Assembly (NCBI GenBank): GCA_903887775.1
Contig: CAISRB010000005.1
Location: 144,773-208,772 of the forward strand
Source: an uncultured Bacteroidales bacterium
GTDB taxonomy: Bacteria > Bacteroidota > Bacteroidia > Bacteroidales > FEN-979
Reading direction: 5' to 3'
Length of the DNA stretch: 64,000 bases
Translations under genes and position numbers: made by a program
Part shown: piece after piece, positions 54,457-63,867 of the stretch
How the letters are laid out: every line of letters starts with the position of its first letter
How positions within the stretch are numbered: the first letter of the stretch is position 1
The notes under the pieces: generated by a model
What the model was told of the DNA's origin: nothing
The model's database searches: none
The model's input: the letters and a program-made list of their open reading frames with translations, nothing else

Positions 54457-55876
54457 CCAGTGTTTTTCTTGCAAGGATATCCCTGTCAGAAATCAGCACC
54501 AGCAGATAATTCCCGGCCGACAGACTGTTTCTTGAGAATCTTATTCTGTAGTCTCCTCCTGCAGATGCAGAGGCTTGCAGATGTCTGACATTCCGGCCAT
54601 TCAAATCGATAAGTTCGGTGTTGAATGAACTTTCTTTACCCATATGCATTACAATATCAGCCTCATCTTTGACAGGGTTTGGAATGATCAGTATCTCAGG
54701 GGCCGGTCCGAGGTTTACAGAAGGGCCTGAACTCGTCCAGATCGTACTCAGGGATGATAACAGGCTGCAATATGGTCCTCCGTATGCGCCCATATCGTTC
54801 CTCAGGTCTCCTTTCGATGGAAACTTTCCCGATGTTGGGTTTGAGGGATCAGGCAGATCATTGTATGTTGCAGTGGAATCCCCCTTGTCGATACAGGGAG
54901 AAATATCGGATAAGTAATAGTTCATCGCATCGAAACCAGGATCTGCGTTGATATTGCCAGTTCCAGTATAACCGTCCTGCACATCATTGTATTTCACAGT
55001 GACCGGTGTGTCGGCAAAGATCTGCTTACCTGAGCTGGCTGTATTTCCCCAGATTATGTTGTTGATTATCGTCATCGTAGTACTCCAACCCCTGATACCT
55101 CCACCCTGACGGGTCGAATAGTTGTAGATAATAGTATTATTGATTACCCAACGGGGAGAACCCAGGGAATTTGTTCCGAGTATCCATAACCCGCTTCCGC
55201 CAAAATCCTGCCCCCCGGTATTATGGGCAATAAGGTTGTTCCTGATGATCCCCCCGCAGTAGTTAAACACAATCCCGGCTCCGTACTTGCCATGGTTATT
55301 GTCTATGACATTGTTCTGGATGAGCGGATTGCTGTCGCCGCAGCGGATACCTCCACCCCCTGCGCTGGTCATCCCGCCACTTATATCAGTGGCCGAATTA
55401 TATGTTATGTGATTGTGAAGTATCCTGGGTGACAAATACTGCACAAGAATCCCTCCGCCCTCGCGGTAAATTGATCCGGGATTATGTTCATCATTCCATT
55501 TTGTGCCGGTACCTCCTGTTATTTTAAAACCAGTGATCATTGCATTGGTGTCGCTTGCAGTCGAAGAAACCTTGCTGGCAATGATCACACAACTTGCAGA
55601 ATCAGGATTAGCGGGCTGGCTCCCGTTAATAACAGTAGCTTCGATAGTTGCAGTGTCATGCGTGAGAATAAATGTACTTGCAACAATAATACCCTTGGCT
55701 CTGAAATTGATATTTTCATAATAAGTCCCGGGTGAGACAATAACAGTGTCGTGGGTCGAAGCAGCGTCGATGGCGCTTTGAATGCTCGTGTATTGCAAAG
55801 GAACAAGCAGCCTCGCAGCACTTACAAACTGTAAAACTCCGAGTATAAAAAAACTTGACAGTAAGGTTTTTTTCAT
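54446..55876 (-). CDS. Right-handed beta-helix protein with T9SS sorting domain
   Basis: A 476-residue secreted protein. A signal peptide (to about residue 20) is followed by an Asn/Gly-rich right-handed parallel beta-helix (40-330), with repeats such as NNVIDNNHG and NNIIWGNTAS. A short linker leads to a type A T9SS C-terminal sorting domain (about 395-476: IIPNPVKDEADIVMHM ... ELIDLNGRNVRHLQ). Helix proteins of this kind bind or cleave polysaccharides; no catalytic residues were identified. It is convergent with the flippase. Confidence 0.88.
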   Translation of the reverse strand: MKKTLLSSFFILGVLQFVSAARLLVPLQYTSIQSAIDAASTHDTVIVSPGTYYENINFRAKGIIVASTFILTHDTATIEATVINGSQPANPDSASCVIIASKVSSTASDTNAMITGFKITGGTGTKWNDEHNPGSIYREGGGILVQYLSPRILHNHITYNSATDISGGMTSAGGGGIRCGDSNPLIQNNVIDNNHGKYGAGIVFNYCGGIIRNNLIAHNTGGQDFGGSGLWILGTNSLGSPRWVINNTIIYNYSTRQGGGIRGWSTTMTIINNIIWGNTASSGKQIFADTPVTVKYNDVQDGYTGTGNINADPGFDAMNYYLSDISPCIDKGDSTATYNDLPDPSNPTSGKFPSKGDLRNDMGAYGGPYCSLLSSLSTIWTSSGPSVNLGPAPEILIIPNPVKDEADIVMHMGKESSFNTELIDLNGRNVRHLQASASAGGDYRIRFSRNSLSAGNYLLVLISDRDILARKTLVIE

Positions 55877-56005
55877 GGCTTATGGTTTTTAAAATTCAGG
55901 ATTTTGATTGCGCATATCCATAAGATACTTCAAAATGAAAATACCCTATAAAATTTTACTACTTTCTGCAAACCATCAATTATGTTAAAATTTTAAAACA
56001 ATCTT

Positions 56006-56785
56006 TCACTCTCCTATAAAGACCGGCTTCCTCTTTTCATAAAAAGACCTTATGCCTTCGATATAGTCGGTACTTGTTCCGGCTTTCCCTCTCAGCATAT
56101 CGATATGTTCAAATACAGAAGGTGAGATTGGCAGGGAATTCCCTAAAATATTCAGCTGCTCCTTAATGACCTGGATACTGAGAGGGGAATTTGCAATGAT
56201 GCGGTTGGCAAGGTTAACAGTAAAATTCTCAAGTTCTTCCGGCTCGACTATATGATTGATGATCCCCAGGCTGTGCGCCTTTTCCGCCGATATCGGGTCG
56301 GCAGTAAAGAACATCTCTTTTGCAATGTGGGAACCCATGATGTCAAGAAATTGCAGAATACCGGAAGTGTTGTAGGGTACACCGATCTTCGCAGGAGTTA
56401 TTGCAAGGCAGGTATCTTTGGTCCCGATGACCATATCGCAGATAATCGCAACATTGCAAGCCCCTCCCCAGATGCTTCCTTCCGCCATTGCAATTACCGG
56501 GACAGGGATCTTCATGATAGCCCTTATTACTTTTTGCAGGGGATTGTCATAGGCCAGGGGGTCGCTCCCGTCACGGGGCAGTTCGTCGATGTTAAATCCC
56601 GAGGACCATACTTTGGCTCCTTTGTTCGCCCTGAGTATGATGACCCTGACCTTTTGTTCATGCATCCCATCAAAAGCCTCAAGTAATTCATTCAGCAGGG
56701 CACGGCTTAGGGCATTTCGTTTTGCGTCGTGATTGAGTGTGATCCACCCGATCATTCCTTTAATTTCCTGTTTTACGAGTTCCAT
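56006..56785 (-). CDS. scpB: Methylmalonyl-CoA decarboxylase-like enoyl-CoA hydratase family protein
   Basis: A 259-residue crotonase-fold protein. It closely follows E. coli ScpB/YgfG, with NALSRALLNEL, the oxyanion segment SSGFNIDELPRDGSDPLAYDNPL, EGSIWGGACNVAI and the C-terminus YEKRKPVFIGE. ScpB decarboxylates methylmalonyl-CoA to propionyl-CoA. Start at ATG 56785; the longer frame from 56815 lacks support. No mutase or CoA transferase is adjacent, so a propionate role depends on genes elsewhere. A general enoyl-CoA hydratase is the alternative. Confidence 0.85.
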   Translation of the reverse strand: MELVKQEIKGMIGWITLNHDAKRNALSRALLNELLEAFDGMHEQKVRVIILRANKGAKVWSSGFNIDELPRDGSDPLAYDNPLQKVIRAIMKIPVPVIAMAEGSIWGGACNVAIICDMVIGTKDTCLAITPAKIGVPYNTSGILQFLDIMGSHIAKEMFFTADPISAEKAHSLGIINHIVEPEELENFTVNLANRIIANSPLSIQVIKEQLNILGNSLPISPSVFEHIDMLRGKAGTSTDYIEGIRSFYEKRKPVFIGE

Positions 56786-56899
56786 CTTGATAAAAATCAG
56801 ATAATAAATACTCATGCAAAATAAGGGAAATACTTGCTTCTGTGAATAACTTTCCCATAATATTTTGCAAATCCGGCAAAGCCTGCCTTGAGATTACTT

Positions 56900-56907
56900 T
56901 ATATTTG
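56900..56907 (+). promoter_or_regulatory. -7 box TATATTTG for parE
   Basis: A perfect TAnnTTTG 22 bases before ATG 56930. No TTG lies at the normal distance. It also argues against the upstream start at 56888. Confidence 0.5.
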
Positions 56908-56929
56908 CGGCGGTCTGGAAAAAATCAAA

Positions 56930-58786
56930 ATGTTCAAGGAAGAAGTCTATAATGAAGATAGTATACGATCCCTGGAATGGAAAGAGCACATCCGCCTCCG
57001 TCCCGGGATGTATATCGGCAAACTGGGCGACGGTTCTTCCCCCGACGACGGGATTTATGTACTGATCAAGGAAATCGTCGATAATGCCATCGATGAGTAT
57101 GTGATGGGGTATGGTAAAACAATTGAGATAACGATTAAAGACCAGCAGGTTTGTGTTCGTGACTACGGGCGGGGCATACCGCTTGGAAAACTGGTCGAAT
57201 GTGTTTCAAAGATCAATACCGGCGCAAAATATGATTCGAAGGTTTTTAAAAAAGCCGTAGGGCTTAACGGGGTGGGGGCAAAGGCTGTCAATGGCCTTTC
57301 CTCTTTCTTTAAAGTGCAGTCGGTCCGTGACGGCCTTACAAGGATCATTGAATTCAGCAGGGGCGATCTTATTCACGATGAAAAAGAAAAGCCCTGTGAT
57401 CTCAGACCGGGTACCATTGTGACCTTTACCCCTGACGAAGATTTATTCGGGAAGTATCATTTTATACCGGACTATATTCAGAAAATGCTCTGGAACAATG
57501 TCTTCCTGAACAACGGACTTACTATGATCTTCAACGGGGACCGCTATTATTCGCAGAACGGCCTCCTCGACCTTCTTAATTCTTATATCGACACTCCAAA
57601 AGTGTATCCCGCTGTTCACCTTAAGGAAGGAGATTTTGAGTTTGCCTTTACACATTGCGAAATGTACGGCGAAGAGTATTATTCTTTTGTAAACGGACAG
57701 CATACGACACAGGGAGGCACGCATCAAAGCGCTTTCCGCGAAGCGCTGGTCAGAACAATACGGGAATTTTATAAAAAGGACTTTGACACGAACGATATTA
57801 AAGCCTCTCTCATTGTCGCATTAAGTATTAAGGTCCAGGACCCCGTCTTCGAATCCCAGACAAAGACGAAACTCGGGTCGATCTACATTGAGCCCGATGG
57901 TCAGACCATCCGTAATTATATCATGGATATTGTCAAAAAGCATCTCGACAATTACCTGTATATGAACCCGGAAACTGCCGAAGCTTTGCTGAAAAAGATC
58001 CTGCAGTCGGAGAAAGAACGGAAGGAATGGGCTAACATTAAAAAGATCGCGAAAGAAAGTGTTAAAAAAGTCAGCCTGCATAATAAGAAGTTAAGGGATT
58101 GCCGCATTCACTATAATAATCACGATGACCGCCGTTACGAGTCCACTATTTTCATCACCGAAGGTGATTCCGCAAGCGGCTCAATTACAAAGGCCAGGGA
58201 CGTGAACACTCAGGCTGTTTTCAGCCTCAAGGGAAAACCGCTGAACTGTTTCGGACTCAGCAAAAGAGTAGTATATGAGAACGAAGAATTCAACCTGCTT
58301 CAATCGGCGCTGAATATTGAGGAAGGCCTTGAAAACCTTCGTTATAATTATGTTGTGATAGCAACTGATGCCGATGTTGACGGCATGCATATAAGGCTTT
58401 TGCTGCTTACTTTCTTCCTGCAATTTTACCCTGACCTGGTAAGGAACAACCATCTTTTCATTCTGCAAACGCCTCTCTTCAGGGTCAGGAACAAGCAGAA
58501 AACAGTTTACTGTTATTCGGAAGAAGAAAGAAATGCTGCTATCGAAAAGCTTGGCGGTAATCCGGAAATAACCAGGTTTAAAGGCCTGGGCGAGATATCT
58601 CCCGATGAGTTTAAATATTTTATCGGGGCTAATATGCGCCTTGATCCCGTGATTCTTACAAAAGACTCTGCGTTCCAGGAAGTGTTGAATTTTTATATGG
58701 GAAAAAACACCCCGGAACGCCAGAATTTTATCATTGATAACCTGAAAGTTGAGGAGGATGTCCTCCAGCCGGTTGCCCTTGTTTAA
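56930..58786 (+). CDS. parE: DNA topoisomerase IV subunit B (ParE)
   Basis: A 618-residue type IIA topoisomerase ATPase subunit. It has the GHKL ATPase motifs DNAIDEY and [19 protein letters not shown], and the TOPRIM motifs [10 protein letters not shown] and [12 protein letters not shown]. It is of the shorter ParE length (no gyrase insertion), in line with Bacteroidota ParE rather than GyrB. It unlinks daughter chromosomes with ParC, which is not in the window. ATG 56930 begins [17 protein letters not shown]. Its stop overlaps the convergent HD gene by four bases. Confidence 0.92.
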   Translation: MFKEEVYNEDSIRSLEWKEHIRLRPGMYIGKLGDGSSPDDGIYVLIKEIVDNAIDEYVMGYGKTIEITIKDQQVCVRDYGRGIPLGKLVECVSKINTGAKYDSKVFKKAVGLNGVGAKAVNGLSSFFKVQSVRDGLTRIIEFSRGDLIHDEKEKPCDLRPGTIVTFTPDEDLFGKYHFIPDYIQKMLWNNVFLNNGLTMIFNGDRYYSQNGLLDLLNSYIDTPKVYPAVHLKEGDFEFAFTHCEMYGEEYYSFVNGQHTTQGGTHQSAFREALVRTIREFYKKDFDTNDIKASLIVALSIKVQDPVFESQTKTKLGSIYIEPDGQTIRNYIMDIVKKHLDNYLYMNPETAEALLKKILQSEKERKEWANIKKIAKESVKKVSLHNKKLRDCRIHYNNHDDRRYESTIFITEGDSASGSITKARDVNTQAVFSLKGKPLNCFGLSKRVVYENEEFNLLQSALNIEEGLENLRYNYVVIATDADVDGMHIRLLLLTFFLQFYPDLVRNNHLFILQTPLFRVRNKQKTVYCYSEEERNAAIEKLGGNPEITRFKGLGEISPDEFKYFIGANMRLDPVILTKDSAFQEVLNFYMGKNTPERQNFIIDNLKVEEDVLQPVALV

Positions 58787-59364
58787 TCATGTTTTCTCTG
58801 GAACGGCCAGATCGTTGCCGTGAATTTCAGGAGGGCTTCTCTCCGGTGAAGGAGGTCCTGTAATTCATACAGCATATTCCTGTTTACTTCTTCAGCCATT
58901 GGGATCACCCATTTCTTTGTTTCATCAAGATACCTGCGGATAAATTCTTTATTGAAAATGTCGGGATGCAGGTCGGTGAGGTTGCTGATTCGGTCGGCAC
59001 ATTTCAGAGTCTTCGCATTCTCACTGCCTTTTTCAAGCAACCGTTGAAGATACTGGTCTTTGCTTTCTTCCTTCTTCCTTGTGACCTCAAGTACCAGCAG
59101 CAAAACAGCAGCCCCGTCCTTATCGAGATTTCTGATCTCATCGTATGAAACACATTTCACATCCTCAAAAAGGTCATGGATCACCGATGCTTTGAGGAGC
59201 ACCTGATCCACATAATGATAATCAATCAGAATAGCATAAGTACTCAAGGCATGGCGAAACTGGTTGCCTCCGACATGACGTTTAATGCCCCGAAGTGCAG
59301 TCGCTTTCTGTACATAGGGTGCGATGACCATGTTCACTAATTCTTCTCTCTCAAAATTTTCCAT
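58783..59364 (-). CDS. SpoT-type HD-domain hydrolase (small alarmone hydrolase-like)
   Basis: A 193-residue single-domain HD protein. His38 ([10 protein letters not shown]), His63-Asp64 within HDLFED (the HDxxED motif of RelA/SpoT hydrolases), and [13 protein letters not shown] with Asp124 and Asn128 match the (p)ppGpp hydrolase signature. No synthetase or TGS domain follows. It resembles small alarmone hydrolases (MESH1-like) in length. Substrate (p)ppGpp or another nucleotide is inference. ATG 59364 overlaps the 3' end of nnr by 14 bases, so the two are linked. Confidence 0.75.
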   Translation of the reverse strand: MENFEREELVNMVIAPYVQKATALRGIKRHVGGNQFRHALSTYAILIDYHYVDQVLLKASVIHDLFEDVKCVSYDEIRNLDKDGAAVLLLVLEVTRKKEESKDQYLQRLLEKGSENAKTLKCADRISNLTDLHPDIFNKEFIRRYLDETKKWVIPMAEEVNRNMLYELQDLLHRREALLKFTATIWPFQRKHD

Positions 59365-60871
59365 ACAAAGTTTGAAATGCTTTACCAATATTTTTAATAA
59401 TATCCCCTGCTACCAGGGCTTCCTCTCCGGTTTCACTGCAAGCCAGGTCACCTGCCCGGCCAAGGAGAAACACTCCAAGGATGCAGGCATCCAAAGAGGT
59501 ATATCCCTGGGCTTTTAAACCAGTTATCATCCCTGTGAGCACATCTCCGCTGCCTCCTGTTGCCATCCCCGGGTTGCCTGTGGAATTGAAATAACACTCT
59601 CCTTCAGGAGTGGTTATTGCAGTATTCGCGCCTTTCAGGACGACATAGGCCTGATGGCGGAAAGAAAATTCGCGCTGCAACTGGACCCGGTGATAATCAT
59701 CCCTGTGTTTGCCTGTCAACCTTTGAAATTCCCCGGGATGAGGCGTGAAAATACAATGTTTTGGTAAAAAACCGAGCCATGTTTTATTTTCAGCAATAAT
59801 ATTAATGGCATCGGCATCAAATACGATTGGCTGCCGGGCTTCCTGGATCAGGAGTTTGATGGCTTTTTGGGTTTGTTCTCCCATACCCAGGCCACAGCCA
59901 GTCCCAATCGCAGTATATGGTGAAAGATCAGGGATCATGCTTATGACCTTTTCATTGCTGTCAATACTCATCATGGCCTCGGGGACGGACGATTGCAGAA
60001 CAGTCATACCTATAGATGGAGCATGCACTGTAACCAGGCCGGCGCCGGATCGCAATGCGGCACGAGAGGAAAGGACGGCAGCGCCCATTTTTCCATAACC
60101 GCCGCAGATAAGCAAGGCATGCCCGAACGTACCCTTATGATCAAACTTGTTCCGCTTTATTATTCTGGTGGCAAGCATCTGGCTCTCAAGCAAATAATTT
60201 TTAACAGAGGTCATGTCAATGAACTCCCGGGATAGGCCTATATCAAGCAACTTCCACTTGCCCAGGTAAACATCATTTTCGGGAAAAAATAAAGCCAGTT
60301 TGGGGGGCGAAAACGAAAGAGTGTAGTCAGCCGCAATGATTGCCGGGTTTTCAGCAGTTTTATATGAACTGTCGCAAAACAAACCAGAAGGGATGTCAAT
60401 CGAAATTGTCAGGGCATGGCAATCGTTGATATATCGTATAACACCCGCTGCGAAACCACCGGCTGAACGGCTGAGCCCGCTGCCGAACAGGCTGTCTATC
60501 ACAACATCTCCCGGGTGGATCACCGGCATAGGATCCCCTTCTTTAAGAAACCTGAAGTTTTTTCGGGCAATGTTCCTGAACCGGTCTAAATTTGTACGGC
60601 AGGAAGGCGTAAGAGTTTCTTCAGACCCGATCAGGTAAACCTCAACCGGGAAGTGCTTCTGCTGCAACATTCTGGCGATTGCCAGACCGTCGCCTCCGTT
60701 ATTTCCGCTTCCAGCGAAAACATAAACTTTTCTTTTCTCATTCAGGTTCTCTGCTATCCAGGAAAAACATGCCGTTGCGGCACGTTCCATCAGGTCGATG
60801 CCGGCAATAGGTTCGTGTGCGATAGTGTACGCGTCGGCCTCACGTATCTTTTCAACGGGCAGTATCTTCAT
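59351..60871 (-). CDS. nnr: Bifunctional NAD(P)H-hydrate epimerase / dehydratase Nnr
   Basis: A 506-residue metabolite-repair enzyme. Residues 1-215 are the YjeF_N epimerase domain with GSGNNGGDG (54-62). Residues 225-500 are the ADP-dependent NAD(P)HX dehydratase (carbohydrate-kinase-like) with HKGTFGHALLICGG, FDADAINI and NPGMATGGSGDVLTG. Together they restore NAD(P)H damaged by hydration. It is downstream of the CCC-motif gene by three bases and upstream of the HD-hydrolase gene. Confidence 0.94.
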   Translation of the reverse strand: MKILPVEKIREADAYTIAHEPIAGIDLMERAATACFSWIAENLNEKRKVYVFAGSGNNGGDGLAIARMLQQKHFPVEVYLIGSEETLTPSCRTNLDRFRNIARKNFRFLKEGDPMPVIHPGDVVIDSLFGSGLSRSAGGFAAGVIRYINDCHALTISIDIPSGLFCDSSYKTAENPAIIAADYTLSFSPPKLALFFPENDVYLGKWKLLDIGLSREFIDMTSVKNYLLESQMLATRIIKRNKFDHKGTFGHALLICGGYGKMGAAVLSSRAALRSGAGLVTVHAPSIGMTVLQSSVPEAMMSIDSNEKVISMIPDLSPYTAIGTGCGLGMGEQTQKAIKLLIQEARQPIVFDADAINIIAENKTWLGFLPKHCIFTPHPGEFQRLTGKHRDDYHRVQLQREFSFRHQAYVVLKGANTAITTPEGECYFNSTGNPGMATGGSGDVLTGMITGLKAQGYTSLDACILGVFLLGRAGDLACSETGEEALVAGDIIKNIGKAFQTLYGKF

Positions 60872-60874
60872 AGG

Positions 60875-61243
60875 TTATCTGATCATACCCCAGAATGGAA
60901 GTGTTGCCAGAAGCCCGATCAGAAACAAGGTCACCAGGAAAAAAACCACAACCGAAATAATCAGTCCTATTATAGCACAGGTCCTGCCGGTCTTCACATT
61001 GTTCAGGGAACTGATAGTAAATTTCTGCGGGGCTGCATAATAAACAGCTTTCTCTTTCTTTGACAGGATAAGGGTGGTTATTCCCAGCACGATTCCAACG
61101 AAAGAAACCAGATGCCACCAGCAGAAGACAATCGAAAGAATACCTAAAACCAGGATGGTGTTCGAATTCGGAAGATTTTGCTGAAGGAATGTGTTGTTTA
61201 ACGGATCACTTCCCGGTTTTGAAGTAAAGGCTTGTTCTTCCAT
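60875..61243 (-). CDS. CCC-motif/DUF4190-like small membrane protein
   Basis: A 122-residue protein with an N-terminal soluble tail, two membrane segments (about 30-60) and a further one (85-115), with FCWWHLVSFVGIVLG in the first. It resembles the CCC-motif/DUF4190 group of small Bacteroidota membrane proteins of unknown function. ATG 61243 (MEEQAFTSKP) is preferred over the frame from 61261. It is followed three bases later by nnr. Confidence 0.72.
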   Translation of the reverse strand: MEEQAFTSKPGSDPLNNTFLQQNLPNSNTILVLGILSIVFCWWHLVSFVGIVLGITTLILSKKEKAVYYAAPQKFTISSLNNVKTGRTCAIIGLIISVVVFFLVTLFLIGLLATLPFWGMIR

Positions 61244-61286
61244 AAAGATGAGGTTTATCAAAGAGTAAAATTACGAAATAATGCAA

Positions 61287-62201
61287 TTAATAGTACAAAG
61301 GATAAAATCTGAAATTTCCGAGTGTATTATATTCGATGGCAGGAGCAGGGATCTTTATGAAACTCAGGACGGTGAAAACAGCCTTAAGGACTTTTGAATG
61401 CGTTGGGATTCTGGTAAGGTCCACATCCACTGATAACATGAAACGGCGGTATCTTTCCTGGTAAGGACCTGAAGGATTGACAATATTGCTGCTTGCCCCG
61501 GTCATACCCCCGGCTCCATAACCGAAGGCAATATTCAGCCATTTTGGGAAACGGCTGGTTTTGGGCAGGAAAGCGCTTATGTTTCCCGAAAGCCAATAAC
61601 TTTGCCCGTTATAATCTTTTAAAATCTGGCTTATCAGGTTCGATCCCAGAAGGTCAGGCCTGTAATCAGGGTATGAAGTCTCGTGAAATGAAAATTTCAA
61701 CCTGAACCTTTGCTCATTCCAGAGCAGTTGCTGGCTCACGAATATTGCCGCACCCAGTGTATTCGCAGTAAAATCGCCGATCGAAAATCCCCATTCGGAG
61801 GAGAACCCGTCGAGGATCTCAATGTTCAGCATATATGCTTCTGCAAGCAAGCCCCCGTACCATGCCGATTTTTTCCTGCTCAGTCCTGCCCACCGGTATG
61901 ACCAGTTGCCGATCATACTGATATAATAGGAAGTTGTGGCATGGCCGCATTTGTCCATCTGAAGCCATTCATTGTCATCATTAAAAAAATGAAAACCTGA
62001 CTGAGGGTAATCCTTGTACCATAAAAAATATAAGCCGCTCAGACTTCCAAGGTAAAGCGCCCCCTGCACCGACAAAACCCCGATAAGCCTGCCTTTGTGA
62101 ACAGAGGTCGTGTCCGTTCTGAGACTATGGTATGATGTACTGTCCTGGCTGTAAACAGCCAGGGATACAACCAGCGCTATGTACAACAAGAGGGACCGCA
62201 T
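61287..62201 (-). CDS. DUF2279 family exported protein
   Basis: A 304-residue protein with a signal peptide (1-19). The N-terminal region holds the DUF2279 pattern MDKCGHATTSYYISMIGN and the loop SSEWGFSIGDFTANTLGA; C-terminal beta strands suggest an outer-membrane or periplasmic barrel-like part. The family's function is unknown. It lies 23 bases after mltG and shares its strand. Confidence 0.83.
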   Translation of the reverse strand: MRSLLLYIALVVSLAVYSQDSTSYHSLRTDTTSVHKGRLIGVLSVQGALYLGSLSGLYFLWYKDYPQSGFHFFNDDNEWLQMDKCGHATTSYYISMIGNWSYRWAGLSRKKSAWYGGLLAEAYMLNIEILDGFSSEWGFSIGDFTANTLGAAIFVSQQLLWNEQRFRLKFSFHETSYPDYRPDLLGSNLISQILKDYNGQSYWLSGNISAFLPKTSRFPKWLNIAFGYGAGGMTGASSNIVNPSGPYQERYRRFMLSVDVDLTRIPTHSKVLKAVFTVLSFIKIPAPAIEYNTLGNFRFYPLYY

Positions 62202-62224
62202 GGTTGTGAACTTAAACGCACCAA

Positions 62225-63295
62225 TTATTTGATATTCAGTTGGTCAATGGCTTTCTGATAATTCCTTGCATTTCTTCCGTGTTCGGCAAGGCTTACAGCA
62301 AAATTATGAAACCCGGAAAGATCCTCCCTTGCGCAGAAATACATGTAATTGTGATTTCTGAAATTCAGCACTGCATCAATCGAGCTTCTGGAAGGGATAC
62401 AGATCGGACCGGGTGGAAGCCCTTTATGGGTGTATGTATTATATTTTGAGTCAATTTTCAGATGTTTTATTGTAATCCGTCTGATCGTATAATCCTGCCA
62501 TGCATAAATGATTGTCGGATCGGCCTGCAATGGCCAGTTTTTACGGAGCCTGTTGATGTAAACCCCTGCAATATCAGGCTTTTCTGAATCTTTGTTCGAT
62601 TCTTTCTCTACGATTGAAGCAAGTGTCACAACCTGCTGAATGTTCATACAGCAGATACCAAGCTCCATTCTGCGTTTTGCGTTCCAAAAGGCTTTTTGCT
62701 CCCTGCTCATTTTCGCAATAAGTTGTGCCGCAGTTGTGTTCCAGAAAATTTCGTAAGTATTTGGAATAAACAGCACAAACACATTATCAGGATTAATGTC
62801 ATATTTCTTCAGGTACGACGGGTCAAGAAATAACTTCATCAGGCTCGCAGAATCCGCTTCAACCTGACGCCCAAGTTTCCCGGCAAGTTCAGAAACGGTA
62901 TGGACTGTCTGAAAACTGAGCCTGACCGGCTCCTGAAGCCCTGACCGTAATTGGTTTACAAGGTCATTATTGCTCCTCCCGTTCCGTATCCTGTATTTTC
63001 CGGCTTTAACTCTTTTTTCGTAATGTTTTCTTACCGCAACAAAAGCAAAGCTGTTTTCATTTTTCAGGATGGCATTGTCTTTCATTATCTTCAGCAGTCC
63101 TTTGAAGTCAGTCCCGGTCGGAATATACAAATAGGTAAAACTCTTTCCTTTAAGGTCAACATTGGGTGATTTTACCAGATAGTAAAATTTTGCAAAAAAC
63201 ACGCCCAGGAGCAGTATTGAGGTGAAAGAAACAACGAAAGGAGCAATATAGCTCAGCCTTCTGAGGCAATATGGTCCATGGATTGCAGGATTCAT
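62225..63295 (-). CDS. mltG: Endolytic murein transglycosylase MltG
   Basis: A 356-residue protein with one N-terminal membrane helix (about 15-38), a LysM-like periplasmic part and the YceG/MltG domain. The catalytic Glu is Glu230 in ASIVEKES, and family motifs FIPNTYEIFWNT and NTYTHKGLPPGPI are present. MltG ends growing glycan strands. The ATG at 63295 is used; the preceding TTG at 63298 would add one residue. It sits between the GNAT and DUF2279 genes. Confidence 0.93.
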   Translation of the reverse strand: MNPAIHGPYCLRRLSYIAPFVVSFTSILLLGVFFAKFYYLVKSPNVDLKGKSFTYLYIPTGTDFKGLLKIMKDNAILKNENSFAFVAVRKHYEKRVKAGKYRIRNGRSNNDLVNQLRSGLQEPVRLSFQTVHTVSELAGKLGRQVEADSASLMKLFLDPSYLKKYDINPDNVFVLFIPNTYEIFWNTTAAQLIAKMSREQKAFWNAKRRMELGICCMNIQQVVTLASIVEKESNKDSEKPDIAGVYINRLRKNWPLQADPTIIYAWQDYTIRRITIKHLKIDSKYNTYTHKGLPPGPICIPSRSSIDAVLNFRNHNYMYFCAREDLSGFHNFAVSLAEHGRNARNYQKAIDQLNIK

Positions 63296-63320
63296 CAATT
63301 AAACGGTGTGTATGAAATTA

Positions 63321-63863
63321 TTAAGAACGTCGGATCAACTGGAACATCCATTCTTCCATCCAGCCATTATCAAGCCTGATCCAGTCTTGTTTAATGCCGC
63401 AGCGTTCAAAACCAACTTTCTCAAACAACGAAACACTAATTGTGTTCACTGGGGTGATATTGCAATATAGTTGCCTCAGATTCAGTACCTCAAAAGCATA
63501 TTGAATAAGAATTTCAAGGGCTTCAGAAGCATAACCTTTCCCTCTGAATTCCTGCCCGACCAGGATCCCGGCCCCGGCCCTGAGATTCAAGGGGTCGAAA
63601 TCAAAAAGATCTATTGCTCCGATTGCTTTACCTTTTATATTCCCTCTGAGGCCAACGATCATCAGCCTCAGCTGCCTGTTCAAATAGATATCGTTCCGGG
63701 CACTCATCACATATTCTTCGATCTGAAAACGGGAATAAGGGCTTAACGTGTTGCTTACTCTCCATACAGCAGGATCATTTTCCCACTTGTAGAGAAGATC
63801 TATGTCAGAAGGTTCTACGGCTCTGAGCTGCAACCTTTTGCTTTTAAGTATCTCAGTTTGCAT
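63321..63863 (-). CDS. GNAT acetyltransferase (RimJ/RimL type)
   Basis: A 180-residue acetyltransferase. It has the acetyl-CoA loop VGQEFRGKGYASEAL (Q/R-x-x-G-x-G/A pattern) and the C-terminal SVSLFEKVGFERCG. The start at ATG 63863 lies four bases from the dapF stop, so it is co-transcribed with dapF. Members acetylate ribosomal proteins, polyamines or other amines; the substrate here is unknown. Confidence 0.85.
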   Translation of the reverse strand: MQTEILKSKRLQLRAVEPSDIDLLYKWENDPAVWRVSNTLSPYSRFQIEEYVMSARNDIYLNRQLRLMIVGLRGNIKGKAIGAIDLFDFDPLNLRAGAGILVGQEFRGKGYASEALEILIQYAFEVLNLRQLYCNITPVNTISVSLFEKVGFERCGIKQDWIRLDNGWMEEWMFQLIRRS

Positions 63864-63867
63864 TGCT

